DNA from: Sphagnum compactum
Lineage: Eukaryota > Bryophyta > Sphagnopsida > Sphagnales
Assembly: GCA_965153455.1 (NCBI GenBank)
Contig: OZ234497.1
Location: 620,001 to 684,000 of the forward strand
DNA length: 64,000 bases
Direction of reading: 5' to 3'
A model generated the notes under the pieces. The model saw nothing but the letters and a program-made list of their open reading frames with translations. It did not search any database and was not told the DNA's origin. Within the stretch, counting starts at the first letter, position 1; each line of letters begins with the position of its first letter. The position numbers and the translations under genes were made by a program. Of the stretch, positions 13,128-26,134 are shown one piece after another.

Positions 13128-13300
13128 TAGGGTAAAGCCCTAGGGTGGTGGCATTCTCAAAATAAGGGGCCTAGGACGCAGCGATAGCCAAATCCGGCCC
13201 CACATTTTGAGGAGGTCCCCCACCCTAGGGCTTAACCGATTGTAAAGCATGAGGCAAATTTTATCAATGCACCAAACCTACATAGATCGTGAGGTGTATG
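13128..13300 (+). repeat. Dispersed repeat, copy related to 54484-54690
   Basis: Both copies open with TGTGTAGGGT(T)AA, then CTAGGGTGG, then AATAAGGGGCCTAGGA, then a GGCC-rich step, and later ACATAGATCxTG (ATATGTAGATCATG in the other). The order is kept while spacing and identity have drifted. Confidence 0.65.
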
Positions 13301-13303
13301 AAT

Positions 13304-13376
13304 GGGAGGGTTCTTATGCCTACTCCTCAATAGCAGGACGGTTCCTACACCTATGAGTAGGCATAATTTCCCTCCC
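13304..13376 (+). repeat. Perfect two-step hairpin
   Basis: GGGAGGG (13304-13310) pairs with CCCTCCC (13370-13376). TATGCCTACTC (13315-13325) pairs with GAGTAGGCATA (13355-13365). The steps are separated by symmetric 4-base gaps and close a 29-nt loop. All 18 pairs are Watson-Crick, in otherwise drifting DNA. Confidence 0.85.
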
Positions 13377-13399
13377 AATTTGGAGGCCGGCAATTCATC

Positions 13400-13407
13400 T
13401 ATATAAG
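13400..13407 (+). promoter_or_regulatory. Candidate TATA box
   Basis: TATATAAG lies 24 bases downstream of the hairpin on the plus strand. No coding sequence starts within a usable distance, so it may be a relic of a mobile-element promoter. Confidence 0.3.
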
Positions 13408-13429
13408 GTGCCGTCCACATACACTAAGA

Positions 13430-14555
13430 ACTTTCTTCCTCAAGTGCTTTACAAAAAAAATAATAAATAATTTAATTAGTGGCCAATCCATTAAGGTAAT
13501 ATGGTAGTTTGACGGTATTGCAATTTGCATCTTTGGGGGCGGGTGTGGTGGTAGCGAAATTGTGACCAAGACTTTGACTAAGTCGGAGGGAAGGACGAGA
13601 TCATTGCAATTATTTACAACAGTTGGGGAATGTTCCAATTATATACAATGTTTTGGTGGATTTTCTTTAAAAAATTAAAAAATATGAAGTCAACAGGTGC
13701 AACCTAGATGTCCGGCATTCATGAGGTCAAATATGGTGTCCTAAGAACATGCCAAAAACACACACACACACAAACAAGCCAAGAAAATGAAATTATTTCC
13801 CGTTTGGCTTGTCCCAAGAGTTGGGTGCTGCATTTAATTATTTGGACGATGAGCTTAGAAAGCGGTGGTGAGCATGTATGTTGTGGATCGAACAATTGAA
13901 GAAGTTTGAACCACTGTTTTGTGGTTATTATTTGTATTTATGGAAAAACCCAGTTCCAGTTTGTTTTTGGAAAGGAATCAAAATGGCAAAAACAGGTTTG
14001 TTTTTTGGTCATTTATGAACACTCAAGAACCGGCGGTTTTCATGAAAGAATCAATGTCTCTATGATTTGATTATTTCGTTGTTTTGATTAGTTTGAGAAT
14101 CATGGTTGTATCTCACAACGAGTTCTGTGGTTTTTTTGTTTTGGGAAAATTACACTCATGAACCCTAAGAACCACCCTGATCACTGCCCAACCTTGGATT
14201 TAACTTCAAATTCAAGCTCTTTTAGGTTGAAAATCATTTTGGGATGGGTAACCTCCCAATGTAGTGAGATGATATATGAAGCTCACCTCCTAGAGAACAA
14301 TGCTGCTTTAATATGTAAAGCTTAACTACAATCTTTTTTCTTTGCTAGGCACTTTAGTCCTCAATTAAGTCCGTTTAGTTGGGTTCCCTCATGAAAGATT
14401 GAATTGGAAAAGATTGGGGGTGTTTTTCTCCTTACTTTTACTTTCTCCTTCAATCAAAATACAAAAGGAACTCATTATCAGTCTTTTCCATATTTTAATC
14501 ATCCTTGCCTCACTCACCATCATTGAAAGTATTTGATTGAATAGGGGAACATACT
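13430..14555. other. Intergenic DNA, no gene seen
   Basis: Mixed AT-rich sequence with a short CA run near 13757-13772. Open frames are short and without family features. Confidence 0.5.
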
Positions 14556-14559
14556 TAAA

Positions 14560-15040
14560 GAACTATGTCCAATGGGAATTATGGGAACAACTTTGGAACC
14601 ATTCAAGAACTTTGGGGGAGTTTCAGCCAATGTGAACAAATTATTTCAGGGTTCGATTTGAGAATCTTTAGGAAATTTGAGGAAACCATTTTGGGGGTGG
14701 GGGTCTCGGGTCTTCCTGAATTTGTGCTGACTGCGTCATTTACACCCACAGTAAATGCGATCTCTGCACAAAGAGTTTTAATTAGTAAATATTTTATAAC
14801 GGGGATTTTAAAACAATAACGGGTGGACCGTACAAACACCGTACTAGTGGCCGTACTGCCCATCGGTTCCCTCGGCCACCCCATCAGTTACAACTTACCA
14901 CTATTTACCAAGTTCTTTAGTCGGTATTGAACGCCAGAACTAAAATTACCCTCGGTAACAAAACAGCGACCTTCTACATGTGGTAGGTAGGTAGGGACCA
15001 GGTACCTACTACGCCAGTGGTCCCTTCGTGGTTTTTTCTC
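14560..15040. other. GGGAAC-like fragment and GC-richer patch with short inverted repeats
   Basis: 14567-14620 resembles the GGGAAC repeat family. At 14820-15040 the sequence becomes CpG-containing, with AGGGACCA (about 14992) and TGGTCCCT (about 15017) forming a small inverted pair around GGTACC. No gene identified. Confidence 0.35.
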
Positions 15041-15093
15041 GAGAATAATTCAAAAAAATTAAATAATTGAAATTATTATTATTATTAAAAAGG

Positions 15094-15318
15094 GTACGCG
15101 AAAATGTGATTGCCTGGAAGGAGTTCGGCTTCCTTCCGCGACGCTGCGCAAACGCTGCAATTTTTGGGGAGGATGCGGAGCCTCATCCACCAGACTACAA
15201 CAGTTTAGCATCCATCTACTCATTCACCGTGTGCAATCAATTCATTTCATCCATGCGCACCTTCCTCGAAGGGCACCCCCTCGCTGCATGCGCGTGGCAC
15301 AGCATTGGATGTAGATGA
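15094..15318 (+). pseudogene. CpG-rich coding-like fragment of unknown origin
   Basis: A GC- and CpG-richer island in AT-rich surroundings. One plus-strand frame stays open for about 75 codons with balanced composition (CANAAIFGEDAEPHPPDY, then STOP-free through MRTFLEGHPLAACAWHS) and then stops, followed by a GATGAG tandem. I do not recognise the family. It could be a captured exon or the end of a mobile element. Confidence 0.25.
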
Positions 15319-15648
15319 GGATGAGGATGAGTCATATTATCTTGAAAAATCTGTTGACAAGAAATTTCTGTTGACCACTCAGCAGGGCAAATCCTTAAAA
15401 TCATCCACAAATATATTACAGTATTATATATAATGAAAAAACAATTAAACAAACTTAAGAACAGGCCCCCAAAAATTAGAAAATAAATAGATTTTTAAAA
15501 ATTCTTTTTATGTGATAGCTGTTTAATTTTGGCTAGGTTTATTTATAATGAGTGCCATTTGGACACAATAAAGGATGTAACAAATATGAAATATAGGGTT
15601 TCAAAGTGAAGAGAAATTTGAGAATTATTATATTTTTTATTCAATATT

Positions 15649-15681
<33 letters not shown>

Positions 15682-18600
15682 GGTGAAACCACAATTTAGA
15701 CATTTTTCAATTGACAAGGTAAAGTTTTTTTCTCTTTTTTTGGTCATCAATTTCATTAAAAGGTCAAGAGGTTGAAAATTTGCAAGGGATGGCATCCTTC
15801 TGAGTGTATACATTTTTTTGGTTCTGAGAAAAATGTGTTTGCTTGTTTGGAAGGTGAAATGTTGAAATATTAAACTTTTTGCAAGTGTTTTTTGTGCATA
15901 AAATTCATTTATGGGAATTGTTTCAAATCCATTGCACTTGTAGTAGCCCAATAATTATTATTTTTTCCAGTTTCATGTTCTTAAAAAAAAGTGAGTCTAG
16001 AAATTGGTGAAATTCATACCATTATTGGTAAACACTAGATGACATTCAAAATTGGAGTATCAAATCTTTTCTAATTTACAAAACTTATTGAAAAATATAG
16101 CCCAACGATAGATTCAACAAATTCATGTTGGTTATTCACATTAAGACCCCAAAAAAAAACAAGTCACTAGTGTCAAACATTAGATCATCAAATTGTTCAA
16201 TTCAACAAACATGCAACTAACCAAAATCTATCCCAAATGCAATCAAAACTGAACTTGTAACACCCAAATATGGTTAACAACAATAATAACCTTTACATTC
16301 AATAATAATGCAAGAATTTCAAAATTAAACAATAAGAAATATGTAAAGAATATTGAAGGCATATTATGCCAATTTGCATGGTTGTTTAAATTGCAAAATT
16401 TCATTCAAGGTGACATTGTTCTCATAATTCATTACGTGTCCTTGTCGTTGACCATAATATAACATATTCATCAACTATCCTTGGCAATGACCATAATTGA
16501 AACATAATCATCAATGTTCAAAAACACAATGGTTCAAAATCCTTTATGTATAGGAATGGCCACACCTTAATAAGTAGAGTGTGTTAACAACCTCATTTGC
16601 CAACTTACTTTGCATAGTAAGTTTGGGACTTGCTCATTCCTTAAAATAAAATAACGCATATAATATGGGTAAGTGATTAATCAACTTTCCGAAATCATAT
16701 CAAGTAACCATGCAAAGCCCAATTCTTCCTATTAATCATCGCACAACACCTACAAAGAACTAGGGCACTTATTCAACATATTTTTTCCTCCATAGAAGGT
16801 GGGGCATTGTAGAAAAAGTAGGGTATGCCATTGGGAATCACCAAAAAAAAAAAAAAACATTGTGCGAGGTTCTGTATGTTGAGTAATGGTTTTAGAATGG
16901 AGCATTCCCAAAATAGGCACCCTCAATTCCACCTCAGAGGGTATTTAGTTTAGAACACCTTAATCCTTGCACATTACCCTACACATACAATACTCATAAA
17001 AATTTCCTTGTGTACCTAGCTGTAATTGTAAATTTGTGGCATCTAACAACTTAAAACTATCAAGTATAAAGGTTGTTGAGTGAAAAAAAATGAAAATAAG
17101 ACATGCATTATGTTTACCTATTGTTTTGCAACAATTGCTATTCTATAACATATATTGTCATATACCAATTACTATTCTATAACAATTATCATCATGTTGC
17201 ACCTATCATCATCTACAGACGTGAAAGAAAAGCTCAAATGCTTGCAAACCTTTAATAGTTGCTACCTATTATCTGTAGCACCTACAAACCTCTTATAATT
17301 GTTGCCTATTGTTTGCAACACTTATAAACTTCTTATAATTATTACCTATTGTTTACAACATCAATCTGCCTTCTATAGCCCTTAAATCTAGTGGTTACTT
17401 TCATGTTTATGGCCTTTTAGTGGTAGCTACCTTCTGCGACAACCCTACCTTCATACTCCAATAACAAGTACAGAGAATATTTTCATTCTAAAAAAAAAGA
17501 ACCAAACTAAGAAACTAATGTTCTATGTCAATTAAAAAGGAACTATGTTCCTTACCTTCCTAAAAGTCAATACAAACAAGAAGAAATAATGCATTTGATT
17601 TCAAACAATCTTCAACCATTTTTCCATTACACAATACAAAGTACAATTTTTTGTAATTCTTCTCTCTCCACACGCACACACAATGTTGCACACAAGAATG
17701 ACATAATTGTAATGTTAATAAAACAATGTCATCCTTCCTTTCAAGAGATAAATAAGGAATTATGGAAGGTTACCCACCACACATGTGGGTTTCCTTATGT
17801 TCCTTTCTTTATTTTAATTTTTTTCACACATCCCATTAGTTGATTGGTTAATAGACATCAATACTTATCCTCAAGGACCACCCCATTAGTTTCATCCCCT
17901 AGGTAAATCTACCAAATTGACTTGTGCAATATGACTAAATGGTCAAATTGATTATTTTTTGGTCTAGTTTTCCAATCAAATAAACCATGATTTCTTGTAT
18001 TGATTGTGTTTAATCTAATCACTTGTTGTTTGCTACAAAATCTTATAATTAGTACCTTAAGCTTTTCTTGTGCTTGGGAATGTCATTCATTAATGTCTAT
18101 ATTCATAATTTCTATGATTTCACAACTTATAATGTAGTGTGTCAAGTAATTAAAATGTGTTGATTAAAGCCACCAACAATTTGTTGCCCACACTTTTTAT
18201 CACTTTCACCATGGTAGAAATTGTAGTAATGAATTCCTTTAACACATGTGTTGCCAACTGTTGCTTGACCAAGAACATGAAGAGGCTTGATGATTCCCAT
18301 TGTTGTATCAAATTCCTTGTTTAACAAACTATCTTCATGAATCACTTCATTTAGGGAATCTTCAAATGTTCATATGTGAATGGTTGTTATTTTATGTTGA
18401 TGGTTAGAAAAATGTGTATTGTTGGTGTATGTGAATTTTTTCTAGCAAGTGTTGGTTGTGTACACAAATTTGATTACACATTTTATCATTGTGAAACAAA
18501 GGGCAATGGAAAATTGGGATGCATTTTATTTGTTATTTTAATATATAACTACAACATAGGAGGGTATACACATTATCATCAAGGGACATGTTGAAGGACA

Positions 18601-21600
18601 TTGAATGCACAATCTTTTCTTATAATGTGAGTTCCCAATATTTTGTAATGTTGCCTATCATAAAAATGTAATAAAATGTGCTTGAAATCATCATAAACCA
18701 TGCTCCACTTGTATTCTTACATGCATGCCCATTTTTTCTTAGTGAAGAATGCTTGTTTGTGTTCACCACCTTTACAAATTTTCACCATTCGTTAGTAGTT
18801 GTTTTGAATACATCCCTTGGATCAACCACACCTAAACCAAAGGATGTAGGTTTGCAATTCTAGTTTGTGTTAATGTTGTTATAATTTGACATATCTTCAA
18901 GAGTTATTTCATTTGCATGCATTGGGAATTTATATGCAATTTTGAGATTAGGTTTTTTGCCATGTTATTCTTCACATATGGCCTATTACTCAATGGTGCA
19001 TCTATAGTTGTTTTCAAAAGGGTAAGGATCATAGAAAGTACTAGTGTTTCAAATTTGGTATATGTCTTAATCTATGTATCATCAAAAGAAAAAAATTGAT
19101 CCAATATTTCACTATTATATCCACTACATGAAGGGTGATAAAAGATTCTCTCATGCTCGAGCTTCAAAACATTTGTGATGATTTAAAAGGCAAGTATCCA
19201 AAGTAATTAAAACCTATTGGATGTGTTTTTGGTGAGAAATATTATACAAAACATAATGAATGTTGGGTTTACACATATGATCATTTCCAAGCTATTCAAA
19301 CTTGACATGTTGTTTCCATCAAATTCTTCACCTATTTTATAAAGTTAATGTGAATCTTCTCTTGTACTCATGGTGTTAAGGAAATTGGGTGGATAGGTGC
19401 CAAACTATCCAAATGCAAAGACCTTATTGGGAGATAGTTGACAAATACAAAATCATCATCTTCTACATTGCACTTATTACAATCCATTTTCTCATATGAT
19501 CTAGTAATGAAATATGTTAATGATTCACATTGTCAATGTTTTATAACTTCACTTGACTTTTTGAATTAAAACATTTTATAAAGCATGACAAACATATTTC
19601 AAATGTTAATTTGGAAAGTTACTTCACAATTTTCTCCCGTTCTAAAAGCCAATTGACAAAACAATATCGAAAAGAAAGTATGAAGGAAGGATGTCAATAA
19701 GAAAAAGGTCATGGATACTCAACTATTTTTCCATGTCTTTAAATTTATAATTATTATACATTTATATTTGTGTAGGAAATCAAACTCAAAATGATAATTT
19801 GTCTCCATTTCAATTGTTTGATAATCAAATAAACTTTTACAATAGTTGTTAAACAAGTATAAACATTATTTGAAAGTAAAGTAATAAGTACATGATTAAT
19901 TTCTTATATCAATTTCAGTTTCAAAATCAACTTGCATGTATTTTTTTAATAGACATGATTGTCCAAACAATATTTTTGTAAATGGCAGCATATTAAGATT
20001 GATGAATCATGTTTTGCATATTGAAATGTTAAATCTTAAAGAAAATTCAAAGAGATCTAAAGACAACATAGTTTAGGACCATGAAAAAAACAATTTCATT
20101 ATTGAAACAAAAGTAAGCCACAATTTTAAACACTATCTCTATTAAAGGTATTAACATCTCATTTCACCATTTGCAAGAACCTCCAAATTGTCCAAGTAGG
20201 AGTTGATATAATTTAGATTTTGAACTCCCCAAATTTTGTTGTCTTTTTAACGTCTTTCTTCATTTGCCATTTTCAAAACCTTCCATTCAGTGGTATGGTG
20301 GAACAAAGTTTGCCAAGCCACATTGAACATTGCTAAGTTCCTAAAATTTTGCAAATTGTCCCATTTATCAATTTCCATGTCATTTGAATTCTAGAAATGG
20401 GGTTTTGTTTCTTCCAAAAATTTGGTGAAATCAAATTAAAAACCTTTGAAAATATTTTATGACAATATCATTTAGAAGAGTCAATATGAATGCCCCTTCC
20501 ATCACAACTTGCATAAATGTCTTTAATAAGAATATGAATTTAATGAAGAAGTAATAAACAAACAATCAAACAATAAGAATTATTGATGAATGAATGGCCT
20601 TTATCAAAAAAATTGCAAGCCCAATATTTTCTTGGCATATATGAAATGGTTAGGTTTTGAAATAAAATAAAACAAATAAATAATTGTTTCATATTTTTGG
20701 CTGTTGCAATTTCTCCCATTTCCATTCACATTTGAAATGTAGCACTTGATATTTACTTTGTGGTAATTGATTAGCAAGATCTTTTGTATATGGGTTTGGG
20801 TGTATTTGATAGTTGATTTTTTTAAATCAAATATTACAAATGCCCTTAAACCAGCAAGATTTTGTGCCACAAATCTTTTTTTTTTGAACCTTGTGCAAAA
20901 TGTTTCAGTGCCTTATATGTGGTTCAAATGTTTACCTTATAGTGTTGGCATGAATACATGAAGAGAAATTAAAATATTTTAGAGGAATACATCGGTGACA
21001 TGATTTAAAACATCTTTATCAATGGGATTTCAAGTAAGTTGTTTTTTATTTATTTTTAAATCCAAAAAACATGAATTTCCATTATTTAGGTGAAGGGGAA
21101 AAAATGGTCAAGTTATCATGGCTCTGAAGTCTAGGACAAAAGTTAGCCTTAATGATCTAATGACATCAAGGAAAAACTTGCTAGATTTTATCATCACTGA
21201 ACCTACTAAGTCGATGTCTTAATTTTAAATAAGAAAAAACAAGGACAAAAGTTGTTGTGTCATTATATACTCACAATGTGGTTTCCACAAAGGCAATTCC
21301 AACTCTTGAAGATAACACAATTGTAGACATTGTTCATTATAAGCTAGATGGTTGCGATTTAAAAGTTGATCCTTGATGTCAATTTTGAGAATTTTAACAC
21401 TGATTGGGGAAAGGCCATAACAAAACTATTAGTGTTGTCCAAAACATTGTTATGAAAAAGAATTACCACTCGTAGAGAATGAAAATGCCACCCCCTTTCA
21501 AGATCGAAGTTGTGCATGATCTTGAAATGAGTTCCCTTTAATTTGTGCTTACCAAATTACAAATTTGTTTGAGGTGAAAGCAATAACCATCCCACATTCT

Positions 21601-22410
21601 TTTAAAGTAATGAACCTTAAGTTGGTTCGATTCCGTGATCAATGTCATGTAGGGGACAAGGCTACCATAAACTACTTTTGTATTTTGGGTCTATGGTGAA
21701 ATTCCTTCACTATGCCTCAAGATACAATTTGAACACATATGTCATATAAAAAGAGCATGGAAAAGAATACTTGAAAAGTGATCAACAACAAAATGTCTAA
21801 TTGACACATGAACTTGTCTCTTAAAATGATGCCATGAAATTTGGACTTGTGAAATATGGGGTAAAACATAGATGGATGTGAAACTTCTATTAATAAAATA
21901 AAGAAACATTAATCCACACCTTGTCAATTTTCGTGGAATCCAAAAATCAATATGTTACCATTATTTTAACAATATTAATGATGGCAAATGATTATTCATG
22001 ATCAGCTCATTTAAAATGGGTGATGAATGTGCACTTGTTTGTGAAAAGTATTGAAAATTTGTGAAAAGTTAAAATATATCCATGCATCCTTCACAAAATT
22101 TATCCTTTAATTGCATGAAAACCAATCTTATTGCAAAGGGAAGATAAACACTAATAAAGATGGAAAGAGAAATTAATTAAATTGAAACTCAAAAAATCTA
22201 AATTTTCTTCCATCAAACTTAAAACCCATGTCAATTATAATACTTAGCCTTGACTACATGAACTTTAATGTGTGCGTTCTTTTGAAAATACTACAACAAT
22301 ACTATACAACCATACAATAAATAGTTTTGATGCATTTTTGTTATTACACATTAAATTTTATTTGAAAAAAAAAAGAAACAATGAAAAATTCTAGCTTGAA
22401 TATCAACATC
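15319..22410. other. Long AT-rich gene-free stretch
   Basis: About 7 kb with a TA microsatellite at 15653-15680, a poly-A run near 16843-16857, and many short A/T-biased open frames. Imperfect repeats built on CTTATAATT(G/A)TTACCTATTGTTT lie at about 17240-17360. I could not support any gene, RNA or complete mobile element. Confidence 0.5.
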
Positions 22411-22414
22411 CCAA

Positions 22415-22537
22415 CACTATTACAAAACATGTCGCCATTCCACTATGCATTACGTTCACATTTTGCCCTTCCAATTCAATGTGGGGCAAAATGTGAATGC
22501 AACGCGTAATCAAATGGGTCCATGTTTTGTAATAATG
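22415..22537. mobile_element. 123-bp hairpin MITE-like element
   Basis: The outer arms ATTACAAAACATG (22419-22431) and CATGTTTTGTAAT (22521-22533) are perfect reverse complements. Inner arms CACATTTTGCCC and GGGCAAAATGTG are also perfect, with ATTACG and CGTAAT between them. The whole unit folds into one long stem and begins CACTATTAC, ending GTAATAATG. No clear target-site duplication. A MITE or a foldback fragment is the best reading; a small-RNA hairpin is the alternative. Confidence 0.7.
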
Positions 22538-22539
22538 CG

Positions 22540-23300
22540 AGAAATTTGATTTATCAACATTAAAGCATTTTGATGTCATTGGATTTTAGAATTTCATAAC
22601 TCCTAAGAAATTACATTGATTAAAAATGATGTTTTGCACTTGAAAATTGAAAATATGGAAATCAATTTAGCCACAATGCTCAGTTGGTATGCTCAAGTTG
22701 ACCCAATATGCTTGACCGGCGGTTGTGAAACATACCTATCATTGGTTTTGATTTTTTAATTATTTTATAATTAAATAACAACTTTTTCTATCTATTTGAA
22801 AAATAAATTGAAAGAATTATTTCATAAGCCTCAAAAAATTGATTACAATTGTCTTGATTGAACAAGGCTTTTAACATTAGAATGTTCAAAGGTTTGGGAC
22901 TCATAAATTTTAGGCCAATGTTGAAAAACATTGAACATTTATTTTTTAAAAATTAGTCAAAATTTTGGTTTAAGCTTTCTATACATACCTATCAACAAAT
23001 CATCCTTGGACCTTAAAACTAAAATTGTACTATCATGAAAGTTTAAAGAAATATCTCATACCAATTAAAAAACTATTATGAATTTTTAAAAAATAGATCC
23101 AATACCTCTACAAGGCTAATATTTTTTTGAAAAAAAATTTAATACCATGGTAGTATGGTATTTCAAAATTGAATTTGCAGTCTTTTATCTTGATTATGTC
23201 CAAATTTAGAATCATTTTATTAGCAATGGGCCAATTAATGTGGTTCAACCTAGATTTTTTAATTTTTAAAATGCACCCCTTGCACCCACAAATAATTAAC
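22540..23300. other. AT-rich intergenic DNA, no gene seen
   Basis: Nothing recognised beyond short A/T-biased frames. Confidence 0.5.
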
Positions 23301-23530
23301 ATTAATCACAAGAAGTATGCCCAATTTATAATGGCCAGGTTGGAAATGGTGATGAACCACTTTGGAAGAAAAAAATTCATGCAACCAATGAGAAAGTTCA
23401 AGAGGCTTAATTTTTTCCTTCTAGATTTGGGGGGGTGGGGGGGTATTTTTTTGCTTTCTATATGTTCTAAAAGCGTTCCCATCAAGATCCCAATGTATTC
23501 CTTAAGATGTTCCCAATAACACTTCATTGT
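23225..23530 (-). repeat. GGGAAC-family repeat, copy C
   Basis: Read on the minus strand from 23530: TATTGGGAACATCTTAAGG, GGGATC and GGGAAC steps, a C-rich tract, TTTCTCATTGGTTGCATGAA, then CCATTATAAATTGGGCATACTT. The same order ends the copy at 61.6-61.9 kb. Confidence 0.6.
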
Positions 23531-23554
23531 TCAATTTCCTTGTATACAAGTTAT

Positions 23555-23805
23555 AAAGGGGGCATGAATAAGTACCCCCACTGTATGACTATACACCCAT
23601 AGTTCATGCCCTTGCCATAACCTAGGCCAAAAAAGCAAGAACACAAGTAGGGAAAAAACAAATTCTTGTAACTAATGAGATGAGACAACATGCACCCAAG
23701 ACCCAAGTTTTTTTTTTTTTTTTGGGTGGGAAGATGGGGATGTTGGATTATTGTTGTTCCCATTAATTTCTCAACATGTTCCTCATGTAAAGAGAGGTTA
23801 TAAAG
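23555..23805 (-). repeat. GGGAAC-family repeat, copy D, head to tail with copy C
   Basis: On the minus strand: GAGGAACATG, AATGGGAACAAC, a C/A-rich tract, GGTGCATGTTGTCTCATC, CATTAGTTACAAGAA, GGCCTAGG and GGGGGTACTTATTCATG. It parallels the neighbouring copy, so two copies lie in the same orientation. Confidence 0.55.
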
Positions 23806-23809
23806 CATG

Positions 23810-24549
23810 CTTTAAAAACTATATAATCAAAGTTCTCAAAAACCAAATAACCAAATGAAAAAAAACTTTTCCAACTACTTAACTACCTTTCCATAGTTGG
23901 TTGCAAAATTTTCATTACCATTCTTGCAAATTCTCTTATTCATTCTTGCTTCAAAATAATGCAACAAGTTCCTTGATTTTTTAACATTGAAAATTTTGTG
24001 CCATTATCCTCTCCAATGCAACAAGTATCCCAAGACTCCTATACACCACATCTTTCAATCTCTAAAATTGCAATTGTTTTCAAAAACAAATTTCAATTGG
24101 TTAGACGTAAATATTTTGAAACTACTTAACAATTTGCAAATCATATCTAACAAAAGAAACTGTAACATACAAGGTTAGTACACTTTCATGACATAAAATT
24201 CATATATTTTCATATGAATATCTAAAATTTATAAATGCAAATATAAAATGAAAATGAAAATGAAAAATATATATTTTGTTCCAAATTAGTTTAAGCAATT
24301 TTGTATATGAATTTAGGAATTTGATAATTGAACTTTCATTTTGCTAGTGGTGTATAATGTAATTGTCACATATTAGTTATTAGATTTGAAAAGAATATCA
24401 AGTTTATTGGTGAATTTATTCTTTTTTGGTTCTTTCACAAACTTTTATATTTCTACAACATATTTATAATTGGATGTTCAAGGTGAAATTTATAATCAAT
24501 ATGCTTTCAAAACATTCATATATATTTTTATTCAATCTTGATCATAAAT
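23810..24549. other. AT-rich intergenic DNA, no gene seen
   Basis: Left flank of the CACTA-ended element. No coding or RNA signal recognised. Confidence 0.5.
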
Positions 24550-24899
24550 CACTACACTAATATTAATGAACTTGGACAAATTTATCATGACAAAAGTGGC
24601 CACCACTTTAATGAATGGGGATAGTTGTTATGAATAAGTGATTTCACTAATAGCTAATCAAATTCATTAATAGTACATTCATTATATTAATTTTCTAATC
24701 CATAGTTAGGTCAGGTTAAGCATTTAGGCACCTAACTTAACCTAGATAGGCACCTAGGTTAGGGTAACCACCTAGCCCACCAACTTAGGGTGTAAATGTG
24801 AAAGTTTGAACCCTTCACCTCCATGTTTAAGGAAAAAATATTTAACTGTTGGACTACTATTTAAATAAGTGAAATGATTTGTCATTGCATATTATTATG

Positions 24900-26130
24900 C
24901 ACATTCGTTTCTTAACGATGTGTAGGTTATCATAAGCTATTCTAAACCACTCATAGGTTAATAAGTTATTTTAAGCCACAGGCTAAGATTTTAAGCAAGT
25001 CCTATGTTATTTTTGTTTATTCCACCTTTGAATATTTTAAGCTATTGTACCTTAGGTTCATTTAGATTATTTCACCGTAGGTTATTTAAGACTATATCAC
25101 CTTAGGTTATTCTTAAGTTTTTGTTCTAGGTTATTATAAAATATTTCACCTTAAGTTTTTTGGTTATTCCACTTTAGGTTTTTTTGTGATATTCTAAATT
25201 ATATCACCATAAGTAATTCTTGGCTATTATAGGTTATTCCACCATAGGTTTTTTTTGGTCATTCAAGGTTACTATACCTTATGCTATTTTTGATTATTTA
25301 AACTTATTCCACATGTGTTATTCTAAAATATTTTTGTTTATTCCATGTTAAGTTTTTTTTGTTATATTATAAGTTATTATACCATAACCTATTCCATTTA
25401 TGTAAATAAAAGTAAAATATATGTTATGCAACATAAACTGCATGGCTAATTATGTCACAAGAAAACCTATAAATCTTGAATTTATGACAAATAAGAAAAC
25501 TTCAATAGGTTCAAATTTGTGATACATATGTCATCATAGAAAACCAAAAAAATTACAAATAATGGAATCGTATGTTGATCGATTTATAGAAAACAAACTT
25601 GATGTATCAATGTTAAAACTTCGCCATCCATATTCATTAATACAAAAATGGGGTGTAGTTTACCAACTTAAATCATTATGGGACCTTAAAAATGAAATAA
25701 ATTCACTGCACTTTAATGATTTCACCATGGTTTAAATTATTTCATTATAATATCATTATGTAAACATCATGTTTCACTATTAATTGACATAATTCACTAT
25801 TATAATTTATTGTGATAAACGTGTTTATTTTATGTTGTTGTTTTAAATACCCTATGTTATTTTATGATATACCTTATATTAGTTTAGGTTACCTTAGTTA
25901 TTTTAACCTATACCTTAAGTTATGATAAGTTATTATAGGTTACTATACATTATTATACCCTAAATTAGTATATGTTATTTTTTACCTTAAGATATCTTAA
26001 TTAGCTTATTATAGGTTTTTTATTTTTAATTATTTTTAATTAAATTATTCAACTAACCTTATGTTATACTTTAGGTTATTCAATGTCATTATACTTTATG
26101 TTATTATAAGTTATTTTATCCTAAGTATAA
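24900..26130. repeat. Left half of decamer array, T-rich polarity
   Basis: Degenerate tandem TTAGGTTATT-type units with spacers such as TTCACC and TTTTTGG, interrupted at about 25390-25830 by unrelated AT-rich sequence. All units have the same orientation. Confidence 0.8.
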
Positions 26131-26134
26131 CAAT

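Noticed and set aside
23169-23519. Plus-strand 116-codon frame
   Set aside because: It covers a minus-strand GGGAAC repeat copy and its flank and is A/T-biased, with no domain.
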